Shown: positions 1 to 6,063, counted from the first letter of the stretch. The stretch: DNA of 6,295 nucleotides from Planctomycetota bacterium (GCA_018400625.1 JAGYMJ010000600.1:1-6295), one strand, 5' to 3'. Notes: generated by a model not told the origin, from the letters alone. Translations and numbers: made by a program.

Positions 1-1
1 C

Positions 2-739
2 GAAAACGCGATGTATGCCATTTACGAGGAGCAAAAGGAAAAGCTTCCGCTTTTTGAGGACGAAGAAGCGCGCAGACTGATCGGTATCAGCGAGGTGGAG
101 GCGCTGCTACGCAACATGATGGAAGAGAATCCGGAAGAATTTAAAAGAATCGCGCGCCTGCGCGACGGTATTCGCTCGACCAGGTTGTCCAGGAAGGACG
201 GGCTGTTTGTGCACTGCAAGGCGGGCGAGTATCAGCAGCTTTATCTTACTGACGAGAAGGGGAAGATAATTTCCTCTGATCCGTCGGAGATACTGCCGGT
301 GATATGGGCCGAAGAAGATGAGCAGATGGCCGGTGCCGTGCCGAAGGATTTCAACCGGCGAATCATGGCGGTGAAGCAGCATTTCGAGGATGTTTTCAGG
401 CACCGGCGTTCTCAGCGCCGGTACAGCAGTTCACTTCTTGCGTGTCAACGCTATGTGCTGGATGAGCTTCAGGAACTGTTCCGGCGCAGCGAAGATTCAG
501 AGAAAAAGAAACAGATCAATTTGTTGGTTGACATTTATCAGCAAACGCCGTCGCCGCCGGTCAGGAGACGATTGAACAGGGTGAAGAACAACGGCATGAC
601 AGGCGATGCGTTGCTGCAGGAGCTGAGCGCGATATATCACGAATACAGACTCAGCGAGCGGCAGGCCGAGCTGGAAGAACGGGAGGCGGCGTTTGAAGTG
701 CCGCAGATAGTATGCCACAAGCCAATCGATATTTACTGA
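2..739 (+). CDS. SNF2-family DNA/RNA helicase, C-terminal part (5' end outside window)
   Basis: This is the last 245 residues of a larger protein. The frame is open to the left edge (codons Glu-Asn-Ala precede the ATG at 11), and that ATG is best read as an internal Met. No Walker or DEAD/DEAH motor motif is present, so ATPase function would lie upstream of the window. The piece resembles, from memory, the tail that follows the helicase C domain in long bacterial SNF2/HepA-like proteins: an acidic Glu-rich helix, an RDGIRS motif (about residues 54-59), a FVHCKAGEYQQLYL-type strand segment, then a charged helical region with RYVLDELQELF and a LNR..NNGMTGDALLQEL segment before the stop. Such proteins are ATP-driven remodelers or translocases of nucleic-acid complexes; the target is unknown. 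A role in defence (as for DISARM or BREX helicases) cannot be tested without the left neighbours. The family call is fairly firm, the specific role is not. Confidence 0.75.
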   Translation, partial: ENAMYAIYEEQKEKLPLFEDEEARRLIGISEVEALLRNMMEENPEEFKRIARLRDGIRSTRLSRKDGLFVHCKAGEYQQLYLTDEKGKIISSDPSEILPVIWAEEDEQMAGAVPKDFNRRIMAVKQHFEDVFRHRRSQRRYSSSLLACQRYVLDELQELFRRSEDSEKKKQINLLVDIYQQTPSPPVRRRLNRVKNNGMTGDALLQELSAIYHEYRLSERQAELEEREAAFEVPQIVCHKPIDIY

Positions 740-770
740 CCGGTTATACCTACCACCTCACTCACCGGTG

Positions 771-796
771 GTCGATATACGGCCATTAAGCGCCTG
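771..796 (+). repeat. 26-bp imperfect direct repeat, copy 1
   Basis: This copy matches 1003-1028 at 24 of 26 positions; the 16-base core ggccattaagcgcctg is identical. The copies start 232 bp apart in the same orientation. This one lies about 30 bp after the helicase stop codon, and its right end enters the left arm of the hairpin at 790-832. Origin unknown: it could be a dispersed intergenic repeat, a duplicated regulatory site or the boundary of a small insertion. Confidence 0.8.
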
Positions 797-832
797 CGCG
801 TTTTCAGAGTCTTCGATCTGAAAACGGGGCGC
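790..832. repeat. Long imperfect hairpin
   Basis: The inner stem is a perfect 10 bp (799-808 with 817-826) around an 8-nt loop. Beyond an internal loop of 4 nt on the left and 1 nt on the right, gcgcc at 790-794 pairs with ggcgc at 828-832. No T-run follows on either strand, so it does not look like a standard intrinsic terminator, though it could protect the 3' end of the helicase mRNA. The left arm overlaps repeat copy 1, but copy 2 has no matching hairpin. Confidence 0.65.
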
Positions 833-986
833 CTGTCGGCGCGGTGTTGCGCAGAGCAAACTACTCACTTAAAATTGCGGTCAGGTTCAAAGACTCTTCT
901 CATTTTTATCGACTTACGGCTCAAACGTCGATCAAGATTAGGGCGAAAGATTAAGGGGAAAGATTGGGGAAGGATACTTTTTACGC

Positions 987-1010
987 ACATCGACAATTTT
1001 GTGTCGATGT
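987..1010. repeat. Perfect 9-bp hairpin or inverted repeat
   Basis: The segment acatcgaca (987-995) is the exact reverse complement of tgtcgatgt (1002-1010), with a 6-nt loop attttg. The right arm runs into repeat copy 2. A symmetric site about 90 bp before the exporter ATG could be a repressor operator as easily as an RNA hairpin; nothing in the window encodes an obvious regulator to match it. Confidence 0.65.
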
Positions 1011-1028
1011 ATGGCCATTAAGCGCCTG
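1003..1028 (+). repeat. 26-bp imperfect direct repeat, copy 2
   Basis: Partner of 771-796, differing at two positions within the first ten bases. It ends 70 bp before the ABC exporter start codon and its left end forms one arm of the hairpin at 987-1010, so it may overlap the operon's control region. Confidence 0.8.
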
Positions 1029-1086
1029 AAGTCAATGGATAAATTAAGACGTTTTTTTCTGTTCAATTCTCATCACAAAACCTTTT

Positions 1087-1092
1087 TATATC
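1087..1092 (+). promoter_or_regulatory. Candidate -10 element close to the exporter ATG
   Basis: The hexamer TATATC ends 6 nt before the ATG at 1099, so a transcript from it would begin at or next to the start codon. No good -35 hexamer stands 16-18 bp upstream. The only reason to record it is that the exporter gene lacks a Shine-Dalgarno sequence, as a leaderless message would. The match is weak and could be chance in an AT-rich stretch. Confidence 0.2.
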
Positions 1093-1098
1093 AATAAC

Positions 1099-2853
1099 AT
1101 GGCAGAACACGAGACGGAAATTCCGGCATTGGAATGTATACAACGATTTGTGAAAACTTATTTGCGCCCTTTCCTTAAAAGTTTCATTGTGGTTCAGGTG
1201 ATGCATCTTACCGCCGGGCTGCTGCTTTTATTCCCTCCTCTCCTGGTCAGGAGCGTTATCGACGAGTCGATAGAGAAGCGGGATTTTCATGGTCTGGTGC
1301 TGCTGGTGATCTCGGTTATAGTGATCTTTACTGTATGGGCACTGTTGGCCTCCATTAAAGAGTATTGGGGGCATTCAATAGCGCAGCGCTTAACTGCTCA
1401 GGTGCGCAATGATCTCTACGGGCACTTTCAGAAACTTTCCATGTCGTTCCATGACAACAAAAAAACCGGAGAGCTGCTGGCGCGTATTATTGATGACATG
1501 AACACGGTGCAAGAGGTGGTTCATCACGGCCCCGAAACGATACTGGCCGGTTTGGCCATGCTGTGCGGGACCGGTGTGGTGATGTTTTATCTGGATTGGC
1601 AGCTTGCGCTCGTCGCTACCGCCATCGTGCCGGTATTAACGTTGTTCTCACGGATGGTGGTCAAGAGGATGTGGCGTGAGTTTCGCAACGAGCGCAAACA
1701 GCTTGCGGCGCTTTCGGAGGGATTGGAAGAAAATCTTACGGGCATACACGTTATTAAGGCTTTTGTCAGGGAAAGGGAGGAGAGCGCAAATACGGAGCAA
1801 GCCAACGAAGAGCATCGTTTGAGCCGGATGCGGATAATAAGATATATAGCGCTGCTGTTCCCCGGCGCTATGTTCATCAACGGCGTCGGCATGGCGGCCG
1901 TCCTGTTTGTGGGCGGTTGGAGGGCTATAGATGGCGATATCACTATCGGCACCCTCACCGCTTTTATCTTCCTCTTGCGGGGCTTTCTTGAGCCTATCAT
2001 GCGGTTGATGATGTTTGCCGAACGGGGCGGCCGATTCGTGGCGGGGGTGGAAAGGTTCTTCAACTATATGGATATAGAGCCGGAGATCAATGACAAGGAA
2101 AATGCGATCGAGTTGAAATCCGTTGGGGGCGAAGTTGAATTCAGGGATGTGCATTTCAGATATGAAGAGGAGACTATTTTGACCGGTGTGAGTTTTGAGG
2201 CCCCGCCGGGCAGCATGATTGCTCTGGTCGGGCCGAGCGGATCGGGTAAGACCACGATTACCCGACTGATCCCGCGGTTTTATGAGCCTTACAGGGGGCA
2301 GGTGTTACTTGACGGAACGGATGTCAGAGACATTACTCAGCATTCTTTACGTCAACATATCGGGATGGTGATGCAGGACGATTTCCTTTTTTCCGGCTCT
2401 ATTGCCGAGAACATAGGTTATGGCAAGCTGAATTCTTCAAGAGAAGATATCATTGCGGCCGCCAGGCTGGCCAACGCGGACAAGTTCATTGAAGAAACGC
2501 CCGCCGGGTACGATACAGAAATCGGCAAGCGGGGTATCAAATTGTCCGAAGGGCAGCGTCAGCGCATATCGATTGCGCGCGCATTGTTGAAAGAGCCGCG
2601 AATACTCCTTTTGGATGAAGCGACTTCCTCGGTAGATTCTGAGACCGAAGTTTTAATCAAACAAGCCGTGGAGAGGTTAAGGACGGGGCGTACCACGTTT
2701 GTCATCGCGCATCGACTCTCGACCATCCTCGAAGCCGACAACATTTTGTTTGTTGAAGACGGTTGTATAACAGAAAGGGGGACCCATTCGGAGTTGATGG
2801 AGCAGGACGGTCAATATGCCAAATTTTACAAAATTCAATTCAGCGAGAGGTGA
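1099..2853 (+). CDS. MsbA-like ABC exporter half-transporter (permease fused to ATPase)
   Basis: This 584-residue inner-membrane protein has the usual exporter half-transporter length and should act as a homodimer driving ATP-dependent export of a lipid, drug or peptide; the substrate cannot be read from sequence. Six hydrophobic segments fit the type I exporter fold: about 29-50, 65-85, 147-165, 168-189, 250-273 and 281-300. The nucleotide-binding domain is complete: Walker A GPSGSGKTT at 378-386 (Lys384), Q-loop Gln426, signature LSEGQ at 482-486, Walker B ILLLDE with catalytic Glu507, D-loop Asp513 and H-loop His538. The signature has Glu in place of the usual Gly. The ATG at 1099 is the first start after an in-frame stop at 1045, and the next Met (residue 35) would remove part of the first membrane segment. 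No Shine-Dalgarno sequence precedes the ATG. The stop is 2 nt before the PhoU-like gene, so these genes are probably co-transcribed. Confidence 0.93.
   Translation: MAEHETEIPALECIQRFVKTYLRPFLKSFIVVQVMHLTAGLLLLFPPLLVRSVIDESIEKRDFHGLVLLVISVIVIFTVWALLASIKEYWGHSIAQRLTAQVRNDLYGHFQKLSMSFHDNKKTGELLARIIDDMNTVQEVVHHGPETILAGLAMLCGTGVVMFYLDWQLALVATAIVPVLTLFSRMVVKRMWREFRNERKQLAALSEGLEENLTGIHVIKAFVREREESANTEQANEEHRLSRMRIIRYIALLFPGAMFINGVGMAAVLFVGGWRAIDGDITIGTLTAFIFLLRGFLEPIMRLMMFAERGGRFVAGVERFFNYMDIEPEINDKENAIELKSVGGEVEFRDVHFRYEEETILTGVSFEAPPGSMIALVGPSGSGKTTITRLIPRFYEPYRGQVLLDGTDVRDITQHSLRQHIGMVMQDDFLFSGSIAENIGYGKLNSSREDIIAAARLANADKFIEETPAGYDTEIGKRGIKLSEGQRQRISIARALLKEPRILLLDEATSSVDSETEVLIKQAVERLRTGRTTFVIAHRLSTILEADNILFVEDGCITERGTHSELMEQDGQYAKFYKIQFSER
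2846..2850 (+). promoter_or_regulatory. Ribosome binding site of the PhoU-like gene, inside the exporter's 3' end
   Basis: AGAGG lies within the last codons of the exporter gene, 5 nt before the ATG at 2856. It fixes the start of the next gene and rules out an upstream in-frame Met codon at 2763 that lies well inside the exporter gene. The overlap suggests coupled translation of the two genes. Confidence 0.75.
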
Positions 2854-2855
2854 TT

Positions 2856-3500
2856 ATGGCAAGCCTGTTAAAACTATCAAAAATGTTAAAATCCGAAATT
2901 GACGATTTTCTTAATTTGGTCAGTGAGGCCGGAATTTTATTTCAGAAGGGTCTTGAGCTGTATCTTAAAGAAAATCGCGAAGAATTTGAGGCACGGCTCA
3001 AGACAATCACCGACTATGAACGCAAAGCTGATGAACTGCGGATGAATATCGAACGGCAACTGTATTTGAAGACCTTGATACCGGAAAACAGGGGGGATGT
3101 TCTGGCCATACTTGAAAATACCGACGATGTCATTGATACGTATAAAGAGACCTTGACCAAATTTTACGTCGAATCACCGGAGATAGACAACCAGTTCAAT
3201 GATTTATTCCTGGAACTTGGCGATTCGACGCTCAATTCGATTGAATGGCTTGTGAGGGCAATACGTGCCTTTTTTAAAGATTTTGAATCGGTCAATGACT
3301 ATATTCACAAAGTGGCGTTTTATGAGCACGAGTGCGATGTTGCCGCCGTAAAATTAAAGCAGGAAATTTTCGACGCCGATCTGCGGCTCAGCCGCAAGAT
3401 GCATCTGCGTTATTTCGCAGAAAATGTGGAAAGCATCTCCGATGCTGCTGAAGCGGTAAGTGACAGGCTGGCAATATATGCCATCAAGAGGCAAATATAA
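2856..3500 (+). CDS. DUF47 / PhoU-like phosphate transport regulator
   Basis: This 214-residue soluble protein is almost entirely helical, with no signal peptide or membrane segment, and has the normal length for the DUF47 (PhoU_div) family. It carries the paired acidic motifs expected of PhoU-like metal-binding helical bundles: ExxxD at Glu55-Asp59 (YERKAD) and again at Glu157-Asp161 (YEHECD), plus ENTDDVID near 87-94 and ENVESISDAAEAVSD near 189-203. DUF47 genes are commonly found directly before pit-type transporter genes (as in the orfA-pit pair of Sinorhizobium meliloti), and are thought to regulate the permease. The same arrangement is seen here: the stop is 3 nt before the transporter start. 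The start follows a good AGAGG site. The family is firm; control of this particular permease is inferred from gene order. Confidence 0.9.
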   Translation: MASLLKLSKMLKSEIDDFLNLVSEAGILFQKGLELYLKENREEFEARLKTITDYERKADELRMNIERQLYLKTLIPENRGDVLAILENTDDVIDTYKETLTKFYVESPEIDNQFNDLFLELGDSTLNSIEWLVRAIRAFFKDFESVNDYIHKVAFYEHECDVAAVKLKQEIFDADLRLSRKMHLRYFAENVESISDAAEAVSDRLAIYAIKRQI

Positions 3501-3503
3501 GTC

Positions 3504-4544
3504 ATGTTTTTTTTTCTTTCCAGCGGAGCTTTTTTAGGTTGGTCGTTAGGGGCCAATGATGCCGCCAATGTCTTTGGAACGGCCGTGGGCACCGGGATGA
3601 TCAAATTCCGCACTGCAGCCGTTTTAGCCTCCCTATGTGTTGTTGTCGGCGCCGTCAATGAAGGTGCGGGCGGTACGGAAACATTGGGTGATCTGGGGAA
3701 TATCAATGCGATTGCGGGATCATTTACCGTTGCTTTGGCGGCGGCGTTGACAGTCACTTTTATGACGAAAATGAAGCTGCCGGTTTCAACGTCTCAGGCC
3801 GTAGTGGGAGCGATATTGGGGTGGAATATATTTTCCGGCTACGATACCGATTATTCCATTTTGAGCAGAATCGTAGGAACATGGATTCTATGTCCCGTTT
3901 TAGCCGCTTTATTTGCGATAGGCATTTACAAATTGGTGAAATTCGGGTTGGGAAAAATTAAGATTCATTTACTCACTCTGGATGCCTACACGCGTATCGG
4001 TCTGTTGGTTGTGGGTATGCTGGGGGCCTATAGTCTCGGGGCGAACAATGTGGCCAATGTTGTCGGCATGTTTGTTCCCGCCTCCCCGCTCAGCGACATA
4101 ACCTTATTCGGAGACGTGACCTTCACCGGCACTCAGCAATTGTTTTTCTTGGGCGGCATAGCTATCAGTGTCGGTATATTTACATATTCTTACCGGGTGA
4201 TGCAGACCGTCGGCAAGGACTTGTTTCGTCTTTCCCCTGAAACAGCGTTCATTATTGTTGCATCACACTCTTTGGTTTTGTATCTTTTCGCTTCGGAAGG
4301 GTTGAGGGATTTCTTTATGTCGATCGGTCTTGCGGAGATACCGCTGGTACCCGTTTCGAGTTCCCAGGCTATAGTCGGCGCTATATTAGGGATAGCATTG
4401 ATTAAGGGGGCAAGGAATGTCAACTGGAAGATGCTGGGCGGGATATCTTCCGGCTGGGTGACCACCCCGGTAATTGCCGGTGTCATATCGTATGTATCAC
4501 TCTTTGTTATGCAGAATGTTTTTGATCTTTCGGTTTTCAATTGA
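3504..4544 (+). CDS. PiT-family inorganic phosphate permease
   Basis: This 346-residue integral membrane protein should import phosphate by cation (H+ or Na+) symport with low affinity. It shows the internal duplication of the family: LGANDAANVFG at 15-25 is repeated as LGANNVANVVG at 178-188, and LPVSTSQAVVGAILG at 92-106 is repeated as VPVSSSQAIVGAILG at 282-296. About ten hydrophobic segments are visible. The second copy has Asn182 where the first has Asp19. It is shorter than E. coli PitA because it lacks a large hydrophilic central loop, but both halves are intact and it resembles the short bacterial form. The first membrane segment begins at the N-terminus, leaving no room for a later start. 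The nearest Shine-Dalgarno-like sequence (AAGAGG, 3486-3491) is 12 nt away, so translation may depend on coupling to the preceding gene. It is the last gene of the apparent operon. Confidence 0.93.
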   Translation: MFFFLSSGAFLGWSLGANDAANVFGTAVGTGMIKFRTAAVLASLCVVVGAVNEGAGGTETLGDLGNINAIAGSFTVALAAALTVTFMTKMKLPVSTSQAVVGAILGWNIFSGYDTDYSILSRIVGTWILCPVLAALFAIGIYKLVKFGLGKIKIHLLTLDAYTRIGLLVVGMLGAYSLGANNVANVVGMFVPASPLSDITLFGDVTFTGTQQLFFLGGIAISVGIFTYSYRVMQTVGKDLFRLSPETAFIIVASHSLVLYLFASEGLRDFFMSIGLAEIPLVPVSSSQAIVGAILGIALIKGARNVNWKMLGGISSGWVTTPVIAGVISYVSLFVMQNVFDLSVFN

Positions 4545-4548
4545 TAGA

Positions 4549-4564
4549 TCGTCTGGTCGTCTGG
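4549..4564 (+). repeat. Tandem duplication of an 8-mer
   Basis: The unit tcgtctgg occurs twice head to tail starting 4 nt after the permease stop codon. It is too short to interpret and may be a simple slippage product, possibly useful as a strain-variable site. Confidence 0.7.
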
Positions 4565-4604
4565 TATTACCATAGTAAATCCTTATATTAAGGGCACTTA
4601 CAGT

Positions 4605-4639
4605 CATAAATGCTCTGAAGAGGGCTTATGCGCGTTTTT
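4605..4639 (+). terminator. Probable intrinsic terminator of the exporter-phosphate operon
   Basis: The stem pairs cataa (4605-4609) with ttatg (4626-4630) and, after a 2-nt bulge, gctct (4612-4616) with agggc (4621-4625) including one G-T wobble, closing on a gaag loop. After four bases comes TTTTT at 4635-4639. An outer 7-bp pair, cttacag at 4597-4603 with ctgtaag at 4657-4663, encloses the whole unit. Position about 60 nt after the permease stop fits. The bulge and the 4-nt gap before the T-run make it imperfect. Confidence 0.55.
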
Positions 4640-4684
4640 GTGGGGGTGAAAAGAGCCTGTAAGATGAAAATCGGGCGGCCCTAT

Positions 4685-4948
4685 CCCGCTCCCAGCGCTC
4701 CAGGCGGAATCAGGGCTTTGCGCGTAGAAAATTTATCGCAGCCTGCTGGATAGCCGGGGGCTGGGAGCGGTTGGAAAGGCGGACAGATTCCAAGTGACAG
4801 CCTGCTGGGCGCGCTGGAGTATTGGGCGTTTTTCCGCGTGAGTAACCGCTGCCGGCGCCCGTGCTTGCAAAGATCACGGCGACCAATCACAGCGGCTCAG
4901 AAAACCGGCGCAAGCGACCGGCAGCGGGGTCTCTTTCCCGCTCCCAGC
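4685..4948. repeat. Set of three related GC-rich segments, two direct and one inverted
   Basis: The 12-mer cccgctcccagc occurs at 4685-4696 and again at 4937-4948; both copies continue with a similar ctc..agg tail. Its complement gctgggagcgg lies between them at 4760-4770, so the middle copy can pair over 11 bp with either outer copy. Within the span are also an 11-bp direct repeat cagcctgctgg (4739-4749 and 4798-4808), a 6-bp hairpin ttggaa/ttccaa (4771-4776 with 4788-4793) and a 10-bp inverted repeat (4846-4855 with 4918-4927). It may be a structured RNA, a decayed repeat element or the remains of one; I recognise no known family. Confidence 0.7.
4846..4927. repeat. 10-bp inverted repeat with an internal hairpin
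   Basis: The segment ccgctgccgg (4846-4855) is the exact complement of ccggcagcgg (4918-4927). Inside the 62-nt loop, ccgtg (4859-4863) pairs with cacgg (4875-4879). The right arm competes with a local hairpin, agcggg (4923-4928) with cccgct (4937-4942), so several folds are possible. Confidence 0.55.
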
Positions 4949-5008
4949 TCTCAGGAGTCCCCGAAAATGCCACGCTAACCCGGAAACGTTTGGAAGCTCC
5001 ACTACGAG

Positions 5009-5024
5009 CCGGCCTTTCGGCCAG
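5009..5024 (-). repeat. Short hairpin with GAAA tetraloop downstream of the oxidoreductase
   Basis: Read on the minus strand, ctggcc and ggccgg pair over 6 bp (one G-T) around a GAAA loop, about 50 nt past the oxidoreductase stop at 5074. GNRA loops make stable RNA hairpins. No T-run follows on the minus strand, so termination is uncertain; it could mark the 3' end of that transcript in another way. Confidence 0.4.
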
Positions 5025-5073
5025 ACTTACAGCTGCAGTCGGCCCCAAAGTGTTCGGAATCCTTAAATATTTT

Positions 5074-6063
5074 TCAACTCAATTCGACCATTGAATTTTT
5101 CTCAGCAGATTCGAGTGCTGCGAATAAAATTTTCAGAGACTTTATGTTGTCCATGCAGTCCGTCAAAGCCGGTTGGCGGGTTTTGATCGCGTCGGCATAG
5201 GATTGCATAGCGGTGCGTTCGGGCGGAACGGGTTCGATGATTTCCGGCGGAACGACCGTGTGGCGATTTTTATGGGTCTGGAACGTTAACCGGCTTTTTT
5301 CGACGTTCAGCGTTCCTTTGCTGCCGGTCACCGACGCACGGCATGAATAGCCGGTTCCGTCGATCAGGGATCGACTATCGGCCCTGTAAAAAGCGGTAAC
5401 GGGGCCGTTCATATTCATTATTCCGCATGCGGCGGTATTGACGGGAATGGGTTGGTATTCTTCGTTCGATTTCCATGACCGGATGTCAAGACTTTCCACT
5501 TCGGCGCCGGTTAAAAATCTCATGAGATCGAAATGGTGGATCCCGAGGTCCTGCAGTATTAACTGAGAGATTGTGGAACGGTATCCGGCCATACAGGCGT
5601 CGGAAAAGACATAACATTCCAGGTCTAAACTGCGCAATTGTCCGACAAGCCCTTCCTTAATAAGGCGGTGGGCGTGATAATTGCTCGTATCCCATCGGAA
5701 CTGGTTATTGATCATCAGCATTCGTTTAAGTTTTTTCGCCGTATTGCCCATCCGGTGGGCATCTTCCAGCGATTCGGCCATCGGTTTTTCACAGATCACA
5801 TCACGTCCTGCTTCCATCGCCTGAATACTGTAGGGAGCATGGAATTTATCCGGAACGGCGATCAAAACGGCATCGGAATGTATTTGATCAAGCGCTTCGG
5901 ACAGATCCGAAAAGGTAGGCTTACCGGTTTCTTCCTCAAAATCCTCACGGATTTGCTGTTCCACATCGACACCGGCGACAACTTCAAACTCACCGCTTTC
6001 CTCGGCATTTTTACGATCTCTGCGTCCCATACCTCCAAGTCCGACACACAATAATTTCAACAT
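5074..6063 (-). CDS. Gfo/Idh/MocA-family NAD(P)-dependent oxidoreductase
   Basis: The predicted cytoplasmic enzyme of 329 residues has the normal family length and should oxidise or reduce a sugar, inositol or sugar-acid derivative using a nicotinamide cofactor; the substrate is not readable here. An N-terminal Rossmann fold is shown by GLGGMG at 8-13, followed by Asp33 at the end of the second strand (VAGVD), which hints at NAD(H) preference. The family EKP motif is at 92-94, with Lys93 the conserved active-site lysine. The second-domain motif DLGIHHFDLMRF starts at 172, and His176, His177 and Asp179 are candidate catalytic and metal or substrate contacts. The start at 6063 (ATG) is chosen over an in-frame TTG at 6069 because GAGGAGA stands 7 nt before the ATG but only 1 nt before the TTG. 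No neighbour in the window helps assign a pathway. Confidence 0.9.
   Translation of the reverse strand: MLKLLCVGLGGMGRRDRKNAEESGEFEVVAGVDVEQQIREDFEEETGKPTFSDLSEALDQIHSDAVLIAVPDKFHAPYSIQAMEAGRDVICEKPMAESLEDAHRMGNTAKKLKRMLMINNQFRWDTSNYHAHRLIKEGLVGQLRSLDLECYVFSDACMAGYRSTISQLILQDLGIHHFDLMRFLTGAEVESLDIRSWKSNEEYQPIPVNTAACGIMNMNGPVTAFYRADSRSLIDGTGYSCRASVTGSKGTLNVEKSRLTFQTHKNRHTVVPPEIIEPVPPERTAMQSYADAIKTRQPALTDCMDNIKSLKILFAALESAEKNSMVELS

Larger units (their letters stand above)
740..1098. other. Non-coding spacer with repeats and hairpins
   Basis: These 359 bases separate the helicase stop codon from the ABC exporter start, and I see no credible gene on either strand. The spacer holds a small hairpin just after the stop (752-757 with 767-772, no T-run, so a weak terminator at best), a long hairpin at 790-832, a 6-bp inverted pair at 908-913/927-932, a perfect 9-bp hairpin at 987-1010 and two copies of a 26-bp repeat. 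It should contain the promoter of the downstream operon, but I see no convincing -35/-10 pair apart from a weak candidate next to the ATG. Confidence 0.8.
4545..5073. other. Long convergent intergenic region, non-coding, repeat-rich
   Basis: These 529 bases lie between the stops of the phosphate permease (+) and the oxidoreductase (-). Short open frames exist on both strands (for example 4681-4890 minus and 4861-5094 plus), but their products are low-complexity, lack recognisable domains and lack convincing start signals, so I do not call them genes. The left end has a tandem 8-mer and a terminator. From about 4680 to 5030 it becomes visibly GC-rich, with many short direct and inverted repeats. 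I recognise no tRNA, tmRNA, RNase P, SRP or 6S RNA in it. Confidence 0.75.

Noticed and set aside
771..1028. CRISPR array
   Set aside because: Only two repeat copies with a spacer-like gap of over 200 bp, and no cas genes.
740..1098. Insertion sequence
   Set aside because: The repeats are direct, not terminal inverted, no transposase remnant is visible and no target-site duplication could be identified.
740..1098. Pho box upstream of the phosphate operon
   Set aside because: I saw no pair of CTGTCAT-like 7-mers with 11-bp periodicity.
2763..2855. Upstream extension of the PhoU-like protein to an in-frame ATG at 2763
   Set aside because: The added residues come from the exporter coding region read in another frame, while a good ribosome binding site precedes the ATG at 2856.
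4681..4890. Minus-strand open frame of 69 codons in the convergent spacer
   Set aside because: Pro/Gly/Arg-rich product without a domain, no ribosome binding site, and it lies over the GC-rich repeats that create chance open frames.
5047..5062. tRNA T-loop-like string gtgttcggaatcc
   Set aside because: No flanking 5-bp T-stem, acceptor stem or anticodon arm can be built around it.
4861..5094. Plus-strand open frame of 77 codons that runs into the end of the oxidoreductase gene
   Set aside because: It overlaps the opposite-strand gene's 3' end, has no recognisable domain and no Shine-Dalgarno sequence at its start.
5638..6054. Plus-strand open frame of 138 codons
   Set aside because: It is the antisense shadow of the well-supported oxidoreductase gene.
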